From contig CM059621.1 in assembly GCA_030435675.1 (NCBI GenBank), positions 5,456,001 through 5,520,000 on the forward strand: DNA of 64,000 nucleotides, read 5' to 3'. Every line of letters begins with the position of its first letter. Position 1 is the first letter of the stretch. The DNA comes from Steinernema hermaphroditum (lineage: Eukaryota; Nematoda; Chromadorea; Rhabditida; Steinernematidae). Shown here piece after piece: positions 52,470 to 64,000 of the stretch. A program made the translations under genes and the position numbers. The notes under the pieces were generated by a model, which saw only the letters and a program-made list of their open reading frames with translations, was not told where the DNA came from and did not search any database.

Positions 52470-53769
52470 TCAAAACGAAATGCGATGAAGAGACTTCACG
52501 GTAACAACCCTTATTGTAGATGACTCGCTGCTTGCCATGGCTTTTAATCCAACAAACGTTAAAACTTGGTTTCGTACGCCACTAAAATGTCAGTAATGTA
52601 ACATCGAAATAAAGAATAGATACCTGTTAAAGTAGAGATAAATCAGAGGATTCACCATCCCAATCATACAGGAGAGCACGACCATAATATCGGTGTAGAT
52701 CGCAGCACTTATCACAAGGCGTAACGCAAACTGCCATATCGATCTATTGGCACCCATGTAGGCGAAGACGATGATCGCCTGCGCCAGAATCCGAAGCTCT
52801 CGTCGTTCGATTTTTACGTGCTGTACATTAAGTTTTTTCTAAAAAAAATGGTGACGGTGAAGGTGTACATCATAGCGAGATACATTTATTGGCCTAGGAT
52901 CAATGACCTACATTGAAAAGAAGCCATAGCACGATTCCAATGTAGCAGACGAACGACAGTAGCAACGTAGTTAGAATCCAGCCACTTTCGATGCTCATCA
53001 TGTAGCTGTTCAGAGTGGTGTCTCTGTAGCCAAAGGAGCTCTTGTAGTGGAGTTTGTAATCTATCGCCGCCTCGTCGGTTAAGTGGATGCATATAACGGA
53101 CACGTACGTGGACCACGCAATGCCAGAGAGAACCTGAAATTTAAGCGAGTGATCGTTTTACCGCATTTTGCCGCGGATTTTCAGATTCGGTTTTGGGATT
53201 TCCAATCCGAACCGCCAGCTCTGGTTTCCTCTTTTCTACATTTAGAACTTCGATATTTGGAATAATGTAAAGTCGACGCTTTGTACAGCATAACAATAGC
53301 TAGTAATCATCATATTCACTCACGTAGAAGAGGGTCTCCGCTCTAATGATCCTGATTTTCGTCTGAGTGAGCACGATGACTCGATTTGTGGCCAGAACGA
53401 AGTTCATCCCAGTCATGCCACACCACATGCTCATCAACAGGCAGCCAGTAACCTGCAATAAATTTATACCATTTAGCAGGTATAGACATACAGTACCCTT
53501 TCATAAACGGCGCCAACGTCCAATTTGAACACTATCATACAGCCCGCCATAAACTGACCCGTCAAATGGAGAACATCTATTATTCCCAGACCTGTCATGA
53601 TTTTAAATGCGACGTACTTCCGATATTCTTTCCTTGTTGTGAAAATCTAAAAATGGATGAAGTTTGGGTTCGTTTGTGAACATACCCATATCAAGATCAG
53701 CTGAAGTGGTAAGAAGCATGCAGATATGGTTATTCGAAAAATTCCAGTTGCGCATTTGTCGTCACACAT
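52470..53769 (-). CDS. 7TM chemoreceptor-type GPCR, array member 1 (303 aa)
   Basis: Exons 53769-53686, 53646-53497, 53452-53324, 53133-52912, 52838-52624 and 52581-52470 total 912 nt ending TGA. The protein starts Met-Cys-Asp-Asp-Lys directly before TM1. It has Phe-Lys-Ile-Met-x-x-Leu-Gly-Ile-x-Asp at TM2, Asn-Arg-Val-Ile-Val after TM3, Arg-Arg-Glu-Leu-Arg-Ile-Leu-Ala-Gln entering TM6, and Asn-Pro-Leu-Ile-Tyr-Leu-Tyr-Phe-Asn in TM7. This is a nematode serpentine receptor, probably allied to the Srt/Srx groups; I could not fix the family. Exon lengths (84, 150, 129, 222, 215) are nearly the same as in its two complete neighbours. The unknown ligand would be sensed at the cell surface. Confidence 0.8.
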
Positions 53770-55145
53770 GGTTCGGATGGATGCTCTGAAGGGACTGACA
53801 TGAAATATAGCTAAGAAAAACATCCTTATTTATATGACAGATATAACCATTCCGCGAAATGTTTTGCCAAAACAAAACCAGCAGCAGCAGCAGATATTCG
53901 ACCAAGGTAAATTATAAATTTTGTATCGAATAGCTAATAGCCTTTGTTCGTTGTTTGGCTGCTGACTATAATATACGTTGTTTGTGGTTAAGGGAACCAA
54001 TTCGTGGTATAGGATTGCTTGTCCACACACAAAATGAAAACACTATGGCAAACAGCAAAGCGGTTTGGCAGTTTGGGTGGCAACCAAGAACAGAAGATCA
54101 AACATTATGGCTAACAAGGCGCGGCCAAGATCAAAGGGTGCTGAGACGATTCATGTCTACTGCGATTCACATCAGGCTAACATGTGTACATGTTCTTAGC
54201 AGTACAGGAAAGTGTTGATGACAAATTTCGAATACGATCTTTTTAAGGGTACAGATAACTTGTCCTGTTAATGTTGTAGATATAAGAAAGATTTATGGTT
54301 TATGGAGCAGCATCGAAGGCGCTTGAATAAAGCACCAATAAAAACAAAAAAAAATTATTTTGATATGTTGGCAAAGATATGCCGGAAGAAAACAGTAGCT
54401 TGAAATATGGCCTAAGCAAGCCAAACACGCAAGCCTAGGCAAAACTAGGCAAAATTTCGAATACAGCAGCACCGAAACCCAGTAGTTTCTGCTCGTTTTT
54501 TTTTTTGTGTGCAATGCATGCATGCACTTTTGACCAATACTGAGTAGTGCCAAACGTAGTATCCTTTCCCAAACATCGCTTATCGTGTTCAAAAAGGTCG
54601 TTGTTCTGAGCTCATGTTTTACTTCAGAATTCGAATTGGAGATCTCGAATTCAGAGTAATGAGCGAGGACAACACGATTTGACGTTCACGGCCTTCTTTA
54701 ACAATCCCTCGTTTTCCTGTACTGATATAATTCACAAATTGTTCAAATAGTGGGTCTCGAAGCAACTCGTCTCACTCCGAGCTGGAACCCCTCTGACTTT
54801 CGTAGGGGCGCAGGCGGTGGAGCACAGCGGAAGAAATGGTGCGGAGTCCACCCCACCGGCACAGACTTCGGAGTTGCAGCGCTTCTTCGGCTTCTCTGGC
54901 GGCGCGCGTAGTCGAGCTACAGTGACAGGCATGCTGACAAGACGTTGGAACTACACCTGCCTGGTGTTCCATGCCTGGGAGCCAAGGAGATCATTGTGCC
55001 AATAACGATAGGCAAGAGTGACCGCTCACTCAACTCATTCGGCGGACCTCAGAGAGCCCAGGTGGATTACCCGATCGATCGCTGGGGATACCAATGAAAA
55101 CAGGGCCCACAAATGTGATTCTTTATTCTTGTTATGTTTGAAACA
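53770..55145. other. Intergenic between receptors 1 and 2; family A copy
   Basis: About 54775-55100 carries a family A segment (GGGGCGCAGGCGGTGGAGCACAGC through CGATCGATCGCTGGGG). The rest, including a poly-T-containing stretch near 54490, shows no supported gene. Confidence 0.45.
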
Positions 55146-56277
55146 CTAGAACATGCGAACAGTACGTACGTGAAAAACTGATACTGTCGCAGATTTTCCG
55201 CCATTTGCAGCTGTCCTCACTCCGAAGATGGCAAAGAAGTGAGCTCGTAGTCCACTGAAATTGCCATTTGTGAAGAAGATCAATTAGAAGAACAAAAGTG
55301 TACCTATTAAAGCATAAGTACAAAAGAGGATTGATGCCTCCGATGAAGCACGATAGTAGGGCCAAAACAACGACGACTACCGGCTGATTCCGATACCAAC
55401 TCGATCCGAAGGCCCACACACATCGCAGTAAGGACATGTACACAAATACGACGGCACCTTGTGCAAGTATTCGCATCTCTCTTTTCTCGATTCTCACGTG
55501 TTGTGATCGGATGTTTTTCTGAAAAAAAACGGAGAACTCTTGAAGGAGAAATTGTGGTAAACTTACAACAAACGCAATCCAGACGACGATTCCGAAGTAA
55601 CATAGCAAAGACAACGACAAAAGAAGTAATATACCGTAAACCTCGAATCTTTTAAGGTACTGGTTTAATGGTGTGTTCCTGTAGTTATAGCAGCCGTGCT
55701 GAATCGCGAATTCTACAGCTCCTTGCTCCGTTAAATGTAGTCCAACGATCGAAATGTAACTGACCCAGATCACACTGGATAAAGCCTAAGTTATCTTGTT
55801 GATAGCTGGTCAGCAGACCCTTTCTTACGAAGAAAAATGTCTTTTGTCCACTAACCGTCATGCTCAACTGAGTGACCATAACAACACGGTTCAGGGCGAG
55901 AACGAAGATCATCCCGACCATGCCGTCCCAAGTGCTGAGGACCAGTGCTCCGGAGATCTATAACTCGTCGTTACATAGTCATGCTATGGTGAAGCAAACC
56001 CTTTCAAATATCGGATGTGTGTGCAGATGCCATATCACCATCGATGCCGTCATCAGTTGAGCGATCAGATGAAGCGAGTCGGCCACACCCAGGAATGTCA
56101 TGATCTTGAAGGCCGTGTGTTTTTTGTACTCCTGCTTTGTATTGAACAGCTGACGCACACGAAAATAGTCAAACTTTAACTGTAGTTTACACTTACCCAA
56201 ATTATTATAATGTGGAGTGGAAGGCACACTACCGCAATGCAAATTCTTCCAAGAGCCGTTAAGAACTTGTCGTCCAT
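55146..56277 (-). CDS. 7TM chemoreceptor-type GPCR, array member 2 (300 aa)
   Basis: Exons 56277-56197, 56149-56000, 55957-55829, 55785-55567, 55518-55304 and 55254-55146 total 903 nt ending TAG. It has the same layout as array member 1: Met-Asp-Asp-Lys start, Phe-Lys-Ile-Met-x-Phe-Leu-Gly at TM2, Ala-Leu-Asn-Arg-Val-Val after TM3, Arg-Glu-Met-Arg-Ile-Leu-Ala-Gln into TM6 and Asn-Pro-Leu-Leu-Tyr-Leu-Cys-Phe-Asn in TM7, with a short basic tail. All introns are short. I see no disruption. Confidence 0.8.
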
Positions 56278-58691
56278 GATTTGTATTTGGCGAACGATAA
56301 GCGAAAAAATCTAACAATAGTAACAGTATCCAAGCAGAACGGACTGTTCCTTATTATTGACTTTTACGATATGCCCTAGGAGAGGAACGTGGTAAACACT
56401 TCTAATGAGGTTAATACGCGCGTGACGCTCGAAAATCATTGGGCAGAAAATTAAAATGTCGATTTTTCAACGGACATGTTCGAATGCATGTGAAAGGCAC
56501 AAAACGAACAACAAAAGAAATGATCTCATTAGCATTATGTTGTCCATTATATTGTTGATGAAAACACGAATGGGCTTCATCAAAACTGGTATGACTGAAT
56601 AAGGGCTCACCGCTAGAGCTTCGATGAGTTTGGAGTAGGTATGGTACCACATTTCACTTGCTTCTAGCAATGGAGCCACCAGTAGTGTCCCGAGGATTGT
56701 AATACCAAAAGTTGGAACACTATCTTATGAGAATTCTGAGCAAATATGAGCCAAATATGAGTCATACCGAAGTGCTATTCGAAAAATTGTGTGGTTTTCA
56801 CGACATGTTTAAGTACAGTACAGTGTGGCGAAATCAGAATCTTCCGAAAAACTGTTTTGCTTTTCTTATTCACTAGTGATGTAGCTTCATTTTGCATATA
56901 AAAGTATCGTATTTGGAGAAGACCACAGAGATTTACATGGATTTCTTTTTGTTGCACTTTATCTGGCACACCCTGTACGTTGGAGGTTCGAGTTTTCGAC
57001 TTCGAGTTTTTCACCTCCGGTTTTTTCGGCCCCAGAAGGCCTAACACGCCAGGGATCCGTAGAAGGTCGTGCATGTCTCCAGTCTCGGAAACTTGAGATT
57101 TGGGACCGAACAAGACAGTTTCGAAAGCGTTTGCATAACTTAACGGGCTTCTGCAGACGCGTTTTGAGTTTTCAGGACATCCTCAGCAAGATACCTCCAT
57201 TTTTGTGTTCGATCCAGATCCAATATCCTGTGGCAGGTGCCCCAGTTCATCGCCATCACTGCCGGAGAGGTCCTCTTCAGCATCACAGGACTCGAATTCG
57301 CTTACTCTCAAGCATGAAGAGTGTTCTTCAGGTATGTATTGCAGTGAATCGCTTAATGTTCACGAGCGATCTGTGCAACAAAAGGTTACAAGACTTGAGT
57401 TCGAATTCAGTTTTGCTCGAATAATAGTATAAGGGACTCTCACTCGTGTCGCGGTGGCGAGCGGTCGGTCCCTCCGGTCGCTCTCTGAGTGTCTGGTTGG
57501 CCAGATGGCAAACCCCGTGGCAGTTGTGACTGTTCCGGCTTCCAGAGGGAATTGGGATACCCGGAAGCCGTAGTCCCACCACCGCTGACAACAAGATGTC
57601 CGACGCCAGGAATCCGACGCCCGACGCTATGTGAGATGTCATCCCGAAGGTCGCCGACGCTCTGAAGATCAGTGAAGACGCAACTCCCGGACCACGGACC
57701 ATCAGATTCGAGCACAGAAGCGTCCACTGTGCCGCAAACGATATTCCGCTGCCGCAGCTGAAGATTTGCCGATTCCCAGATGCCCCGTGAAGTGCGCCGT
57801 CTACGACCGGTTCGACATCTACGGCGCGTCAGGGATGAAGTCGTCTGCCAGACATCCTCTGTTTGTTTATTTTCGGTGTCGCGCAAGGCATAATGCTTTT
57901 GATTCGCGAAATAAAGTCGTGAAAAGTCGTGAATAGTATAAGAGACATCATCGTTTTTTAGCAGGCACATGCATTCCAAAGTACAGTGGTTCGAAAATCT
58001 TATAGCCACTTCCTTCACACGTGCCTCCACTTTCGTCAACATTTTGAGAGGTCACGGAGGAATCCGACCGTATCAAAGTCTTGGTTTTGTTGCCTCACAC
58101 AGACGATAATGTCTTTGTAAAAAATAGAGTAAAGTCGAAAGTAGTTTGAGCATGTAGAGTGGAATATGTCCATATTGCAAGAGGCAAAAAAGTATCACAA
58201 GAACCCAGAAAACAGGGTATGATGCTTTTGGTTGCGGAAAAGAGAGAGTTTCGTAGTCGAAAAGCATCGTCTCGCAAAACTTTAATCCACAGTTCCACCC
58301 ATCTGACCAAGAAGTTGTTCACCGCCGCCCAACCATCCGCATCGTAAAGCTGAAGATGCACCACTAGTCAACAATGGGATCTCTTTCGATATGTTTGATA
58401 TACTATACATCAACCAGAATCAGCCTGTTGGCCGCTTCAAAAAAAACGACATCTTTAACCTAATACAAGTATATGGTATCTGATAAACAGTATATGGCAA
58501 AGTGTCTGGTAGAGGAACGGTCATAAACACACTAAGGCGGTACCACAGCAGGAACATTGATAACAGATACTGTTGCCCATTTATCGGATTGTCCTTGCGC
58601 TGGTTTCTTGAACGTCAACAACGCAATAAAGTTTTGCCGCACACTTCTAAAAAGCTACTCTTTAGATTCCAATCTCATAAGCGTTCCATAC
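56278..58691. other. Intergenic between receptors 2 and 3
   Basis: Contents: an uncertain minus-strand hydrophobic frame at 56467-56740; an apparently solo mariner-like end near 56975 (minus strand: CAGGGTGTGCCAGATAAAGTG) next to a family A scrap (CCCCAGAAGGCCTAACACGCCAGG, about 57020); and a full family C copy at 57430-57940. Nothing else could be assigned. The terminal exon of receptor 3 may lie near 58480-58600. Confidence 0.4.
57430..57940 (-). repeat. Interspersed repeat family C (copy 2)
   Basis: This is the inverted counterpart of 51930-52330. It starts at GGACTCTCACTCGTGTCGCGGTGGCG and ends near CCTCTGTTTGTTTATTTTCGGTGTCG. The long minus frame 57440-58042 crosses it and is not a gene. 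Confidence 0.75.
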
Positions 58692-59677
58692 GCATTGAAG
58701 CACAAATAAGATATAGGGTTCACTCCAGCTACCAAGTGAGTCAATATGATCAGTGTGTCCAGAACAGGAGGACAGCTCCAAATGTGCTTTAGCGCAAACT
58801 GCCACAGATATCTCAAGGTAGCGATGTACACAAACACAACAACAGCCTGGATGAGAATGCGACTCTCTCGCCGCTCGATCTTAATGTGTTTAGTGATGAA
58901 CTTTTTCTGAAATTTGTAAGTGCTACGAGTGATTTTTCTATGTAGCCATTACATGTAAAATCATCCAAACGACAATCCCGACGTAGCAGAGAAGAGACAT
59001 CGAGCAGAGGACTAAACTTGCTGTGCTCTCGATTTTGAGCGCGACAGCTCGAAGATTAGTGTTGAAGCGGCGAGTGGAGTTGGTTGCGAAGTTATAGTCG
59101 AAAGCGCCTTCGTCGGTTAGATGAATTGCGGTGGTGGACATGTACCATAACCAGACTAAGGCGGACAGAATCTGGAAAAGTAGCGCCATAGGATCGGTAA
59201 AGGAATCAAATTGTGGGTCTCTTACATAGAAGATCACTTCTTCACCGCAGATTTTCAACTTAATTTGTGTAACCACAACAACTCGATTCAGCGACAAAAC
59301 AAAAATCATTCCCGTCATGCCGATCCACGAGCTCATTAAAAGAGCGCCTGTTAGCTAAAGGCACTTCACCATTACCATTATAAAAGTGAATCGATGACAA
59401 ACCCGCTCAAGAACCTCGTTGATGTTGTCTTGTAGAACTGACATAAGTGCATTCAAGAGCTGCGCCAAAAGATGAACAACATCAATGATACCAGAGCTTA
59501 TCATGATTTTGAAAGCTGAACAGTTTCGATATTCCTTTCTAGAGATGAAGAGCTGAAATATGTCATTGTCTTTGCTGTGTTTTGTCGGCTTACCCAGATC
59601 ATAATGGCATGGATGGGTATGAAGATGAGGGAGATCACCATACGTATGATGCCGACAACACACTTATCGTCACACAT
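58692..59677 (-). CDS. 7TM chemoreceptor-type GPCR, array member 3 (last exon unresolved)
   Basis: Exons 59677-59594, 59552-59403, 59354-59226, 59171-58953 and 58906-58692 are in phase and have lengths 84, 150, 129, 219 and 215, as in the neighbours. The protein starts Met-Cys-Asp-Asp-Lys-Cys and has the Phe-Lys-Ile-Met, Leu-Asn-Arg-Val-Val, Arg-Arg-Glu-Ser-Arg-Ile-Leu-Ile-Gln and Asn-Pro-Ile-Ser-Tyr-Leu-Cys-Phe-Asn motifs. The donor after 58692 (GTATGG) leaves phase 2. The next acceptor could be TCTAAAG near 58670, giving a stop after about four codons, or CAAG near 58605, giving a longer tail unlike those of the paralogues. The C-terminus is therefore unknown. Confidence 0.72.
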
Positions 59678-61484
59678 TTCACGATATCAGGTTGTGTACC
59701 TAAATAATCCACATAGAAATTTTAAACTTTCTCTCGATATTAAAAAACGCGATGACATGGCTACAAGGTCATATGAAAAAAGCGCAAAAAAGGGCAATGC
59801 AGTATGGTTGTTGAAATTAAACGAAGTGTATACATGTCCGTCATGCCGATGGTTCAACTCGAGTAAGGGCCTGCGGCCCACGTAATGAAGGCTGGTGAAG
59901 ACGCTGGCCGTACTTAGCCATACTGCCCTCGTTGAGAAGGAACGCTGCGAAAGAGCGCGAACAGACACATGTACTTTTTTCGTTCTAGGGCATATTTTGT
60001 ACACTTTTTGGCCTTGCATAGGTCAAATATTCGATTATTCGGTCTTGTTGCCTAATGTCGAATAGTCGACAACCATAGCCTTTGACAGTACTACAATGAA
60101 ATATTTTGTCAAAATGCTCATGCTCGACTTGCGGTCCCAACTAAAATCAAAATTTCAGCATCACCGGTACACATGCACTGCTTACTACTTCCCAGCAGCC
60201 GTACGAGGCATTTTGTAAAAAGTGGAATGAAGGAATGACGAGCGTAATGTGGCGTGGATGTACTTGTCCGAACTTTTATATGCACTTTTTTCGCTATTTC
60301 TAATGATATTCGAAAGAGCCGTGGGCGAAATAGTTCAAATGCTAATATCTAGAAACATCTCTCTTTCCTATTCGAAATAAGCCAGGAACAAGGAAGCAGC
60401 TTCGGCTTTTCACCATGTCGAACGAATACACACAATGTTCGATATTTCAGATTGTTCGTAGGACAAGTGGAGCTGTGACCCAGCTACTTGACTATCCTTA
60501 ATGACCTCCCATAGCTCTATTTGAAGACAACCTGTACGGTTGATCGGGAAACGATGGCGAACGAAAACAGCTAAAGTATGCAATGAGGTCAACATTAGGG
60601 AAAATGAAATTTCGGGTTGCGAACCTCGCTTATATAGCGAACGAGAGATCGACGTTCTGCGCACGAAGTGGTGAGAGGCTGTGCAGCGGTACAGCGAATA
60701 CCGTGATTGAAATACGCGCCTTTATGACACATCCTTTTACATTTTGTGACAACCCAATAGATCGGGCATATTCCACTCGAAACATAATCGTATAAAACTA
60801 TGCGCGTATGAATGAAACCCGCATTGAGAAGTAGGATGTAGACCAACCACGGCAACGTCTGACTACCGAGAATCCCAGATATAGGATGTCAATCTATCGA
60901 GGCGCGAATGATTAATTAGCTATTCATGTTGCTTGTTGTTTCCAGGCTTACATGTCGTCAAAGAGAGTATTATCGTAACAGTATTTGTTAAAAGTAATTA
61001 AGGTAATGTTTTTGAAATCAGTGAAATCCGTTCGCGTAAAGTTTTGCGAATATCTCTGTGTAAAGGTTACATGCCACAATCTAGAATGTCCAGGACAGTA
61101 TCGTTTTTGTTCAAAACGTCGATTTTGGGCTGAATTCTTGTTTAAAGGTTTAAAATTTTGTTATTTCGCAAATATTACTAATGCCGGGAGGTTACACTGA
61201 CTTGGCGTTCGCAAAAAGTACAATGTGAAATAACATAAGTGTGAGAAAATATGAGTATTCAAATAACAAGGCCAGTTATATTCTTTTTTCTGACTTCTGC
61301 TGAAGCGTTTATCGACGCATTTCTTTACAATGGGTGGTACGCCCTTATTTGCGGATTACCAAACAAAAATTTGCAGAGCGCTGTCAACATCCCAGAAAAT
61401 GAAGTTGTCATTCATACCTGCTCGCGCCCAAAATTTCCGTTTTACATGATCTTCCCGAATCAACGACACTACGCCGTGCAGGAC
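59678..61484. other. 1.8-kb intergenic region
   Basis: I see no gene, terminal repeat or RNA gene that I can support. Several short ORFs lack any recognisable feature. The last part (about 61440-61484, CTTCCCGAATCAACGACACTACGCCGTGCAGGACG) is a family A end abutting the family B copy. Confidence 0.4.
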
Positions 61485-61860
61485 GCCAAATTCCCTATAT
61501 ATAAACGGAGAACCGACGGGTCCGTTGGTCTGTGTGTGTTCTTCCGTGAGCAGCGAAAACACCCAAACAAAATAAGGAACCCGAGGGGAGCCGAACACGA
61601 GACCGCCCGCTTATAAACGGAGAACGTTCGCAACGAGCCACACAAACAGTTAAGATGGTAGCGCTCTACTTCCACTATATCTCTGGCGATGCTACGCCCA
61701 CAGGGCTATGGTGTCTGGCCGGCCGCAGGGCTACAGTTTTTTGGCTCCAACTTCAGAACTTTGCATGAGCACCAATCTTGCCGCCCGCATGGCTATGGGC
61801 TACTTGGCTTTTAGTACCTGGAGGGCGCGAATTCGCGCGCAGCCGCGTTTATAAACCTAA
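61485..61860. repeat. Interspersed repeat family B (copy 2)
   Basis: CCCTATATATAAACGGAGAACCGACGG starts a block matching 2737-3310. It has a shorter GT tract and fewer internal GCCGCCCGCAGGGCTA units, and ends GCGAATTCGCGCGCAGCCG. Confidence 0.7.
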
Positions 61861-62365
61861 AAAGCACATTGTCACTCATTTGTCGCTGGTCTTCTTCTGG
61901 CTTAGGCACGGGTCACGGCACTAGAGTCGAACGCGGCGATCCCGTCAGTGGTTGTGGGCGTCAAAGAGGCGAGGAGCTGAATCTTGGAGTGGAGCACAGC
62001 GAACGTAGCGAAGTCCGGCGAGATCGGCATGGCCGACAGAACAGACTACGCGTTTGGAAACCGCTTTGGTGGCTTCCGTGGGCAGCGACAGCGAAGAAAT
62101 AGGTGTAGATGGAGGAGTACAGCGGGCGGACAGGGATCCACCATTCTGCGGGCGACGCCGTCGTCGCTGTTTCGTGTAGTGGTGACGACCTTGTTGGCAA
62201 GACGCTGAAACTACGGCTCCTAGCTGTTCCAGGTCTTCTGGGAGCCGGGGCGCTCATTTGGTCGACAACGACAGCCGAGGACGACCGCTCACTCAGCTCA
62301 TTCATGGAATTTCACGGAGAGCGAGTGGACGACCCGACCAATCGCCACCGACATAAATGAAAAGG
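61861..62365 (+). repeat. Interspersed repeat family A (copy 3, diverged)
   Basis: The block follows the family A motif order: TGGTCTTCTTCTGGC, GGAGCACAGCGAACG, GACGCTGAAACTACGGCTCC, CGAGTGGACGACCCGACC. It directly adjoins family B copy 2. Open frames on both strands are repeat-derived. Confidence 0.65.
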
Positions 62366-63495
62366 GACAAAATAACTTCGCACTGCGCAATATCAATGTG
62401 ATTGACGAACGTCAAGGCAGAATAATTCTAGAAGATCAGAAGAATGCAAATTGATCCATATATACACACGAAATCGGTCGCATTCAATTAATAACAACCT
62501 CGCAACTAATCTTCCAAACGAGGTGAACGTCGTTTCTACATAAAGAACAATTGAATCAGACGAAAAATTAAGATGGGAACATACAAAGATTGAGAATGAC
62601 ACCTTCAGTACGCAGAAAACACTGCCTTTCTAGTGCAATTTAATTCGAATTCAAATTAATCAAACATGGTTTCAAATCTGAACAAAAACGCCATCTAATT
62701 ATGTTACAATGTGCGACCTTTATTCTAATCTAATGTCATTCAGGTTAGCGACATTTTGCAGCCGTCGCATGCAGATTTTGAGATGTACAGACTATTAGCT
62801 TTTTTCAATATCAGTTAATTGAATTATCATTTTAACTTCGAAAGTGCTGCTGATAACTGAAATTCTTTTGAAATCAGAGGAGGGTGCTCCCGAGTTTTGT
62901 AAATTCATGGAAACGGAGCAACGCAACCAGACCAATAAAAAAATGCTTTTAATGTAATTTCTTTTACTGTGCACTCGTCGTTGTGAGCGCTGTTTGTTTG
63001 GAGCACAGTCTGTTTTGCATCACACCTGACGTATTATTTTGGAAGTTCCTCATCAATCTATTTGCTGAAGCGTTCTTCCTCGACAACACAAGAAAACATG
63101 CACCAATGCACCTTTCAAGGCTTACGCAAATAAGCGATGACCAGGAAGTGGGATATCTGATTGTTCCATACATCCTGAATCGCAGGAATTAGAAGTCACA
63201 AATTAAGGCAACCCTGGTGTTCAGACCACATAGGTTAATACACTGAGATATCGTTCCGATCGGAGCCTTAACCGTGCGGAAAGTGTGATTGTGTAGGAGT
63301 ATAAAGTACAAAGAAAAACAGTATCACACCACAATCTAATGGAGACGCCGGAAGAGAATCGCATCTTCAGTTCGGCTGTTCAATGTACATTTCTTTGCTA
63401 TCAGTTTTTTATCAGGTACAGTATTAGTTTGCATGAACCGAGGAAAGAGTCACATGCCAAAATTGTAAAAGTATGACAAACGAGATGTTCCTTAT
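62366..63495. other. Intergenic downstream of receptor 4 fragment
   Basis: AT-rich with no supported gene. The exons for TM5-TM7 expected after the truncated receptor exon at 63496 are not found here. Confidence 0.4.
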
Positions 63496-64000
63496 TCAAT
63501 CATAACAGAGGAGAGACAGTAACAAAAACATCAGATTTGTCCAACTTTCGATGTCCAGCGCATAATGCTTAAACCTGCCATGACCACCACTACCACCATT
63601 ACCACCATGACTAAACCGGCGAGCTGCACCACTAGTCTCACGATTGCTAAGAGCTCCTTCATTCGTGATGTGAACAGCTGTGGTCGCCGCGTACAGTAAC
63701 CAAACCATAGCCGACAGAATCTGAGCATATGCAGCTTTATGATGTTGTGATGAACTTACATAGAAAATCACAGGTTTTCCAAGAATTCTTAATTTCATTT
63801 CAGTGACTACGATGACTCTATTTAGGGCCAGAACGAAGATCATTCCTGACATGCCCAGCCACATGCTTATACGCAAAGATTGCGATGCCTGAAATTTTTA
63901 CTTGAATGGACATGTGAGTTTTGATACGAACCCTGTCTAAAGCTCTGTTCATGAAAATAGGAAGGAGGTCCATAAATCCTGCTATGAATTGTGAGAGAAG
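63496..64000 (-). pseudogene. 7TM chemoreceptor-type GPCR, array member 4 (partial, runs off window)
   Basis: Exon 2 (64000-63932, incomplete at the window end), exon 3 (63888-63760, 129 nt) and exon 4 (63720-63496) are in phase and match the neighbours, with Gly-Met-Ser-Gly-Met-Ile-Phe-Val-Leu-Ala-Leu-Asn-Arg-Val in exon 3. Exon 4 carries a Gly/His-rich insert (His-Gly-Gly-Asn-Gly-Gly-Ser-Gly-Gly-His) in the extracellular loop. It then stops at a TGA right after Leu-Cys-Tyr-Asp, where the paralogues continue into TM5. No exons 5-6 are visible downstream. The gene is probably a 3'-truncated pseudogene, although an unrecognised splice is possible. Confidence 0.6.

Noticed and set aside
56467..56740. 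Possible extra receptor exon on the minus strand (hydrophobic frame)
   Set aside because: It has none of the motifs or exon lengths of the neighbouring receptors, and no partner exons were found.
57440..58042. A 200-codon minus-strand ORF
   Set aside because: It runs through the family C repeat and is matched by a similar ORF over the other copy; no domain is recognisable.
58095..58364. Minus-strand hydrophobic ORF near receptor 3
   Set aside because: Two overlapping frames look equally plausible and neither aligns with receptor exons.

Overview
This is eukaryotic nuclear DNA from a nematode, most likely a rhabditid. The evidence is short introns (about 40-50 nt, GT-AG), nematode-only families (ground-like/hedgehog-related proteins and srx, srbc and other chemoreceptor-type GPCRs), Tc1/mariner, hAT and BEL/Pao transposons, and MITEs. 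I could not fix the genus; base composition looks more GC-rich than Caenorhabditis. All gene models below were built by eye from splice signals, reading phase and comparison between paralogues inside the window.

Layout. 0-7.2 kb: small hypothetical ORFs, a secreted Thr/Pro-rich Cys-containing protein (4 exons, minus strand), a look-alike of its first exon 2.7 kb upstream, and a decayed mariner. 7.5-25 kb: five two-exon ground-like (grl-type) genes with Gly/Cys- or Pro/Cys-rich N-terminal modules and a basic processing site before the ground-like domain. Between the first and second sits an 11.5-kb hAT transposon (8-bp target duplication) that has itself been split by a full-length BEL/Pao element. 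The BEL element has identical 128-bp LTRs, a 5-bp target duplication, a tRNA-Gly-type primer binding site and a single 2673-codon gag-pol-env frame whose env resembles a phlebovirus Gn/Gc precursor. 26.8-29 kb: a CRAL-TRIO/GOLD (SEC14-like) gene.

31.4-47.4 kb: an intact srx-type receptor gene (minus strand); a plus-strand srx paralogue ruined by a 59-bp exon deletion and carrying a Tc1-like element in an intron (itself split by a 695-bp MITE) and a hAT-like element in exon 6; two small Gly/Ala/Ile-rich secreted peptide genes; and an srbc-like receptor with a Harbinger-type MITE in its first intron. 49.4-51.6 kb: a second decayed mariner and a hydrophobic small secreted protein gene. 52.5-64 kb: a minus-strand tandem array of four related 7TM receptors with nearly identical exon lengths. 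Two are complete, one has an unresolved last exon, and one runs off the window edge and looks truncated.

At least three interspersed repeat families (here called A, B and C) fill most of the intergenic space, with copies in both orientations. The real genes fall into chemosensation (srx, srbc and the 7TM array), secreted cuticle/epithelial-type proteins (grl cluster, Thr-rich protein, Gly-rich peptides) and one lipid-transfer-type protein; there is no sign of an operon.
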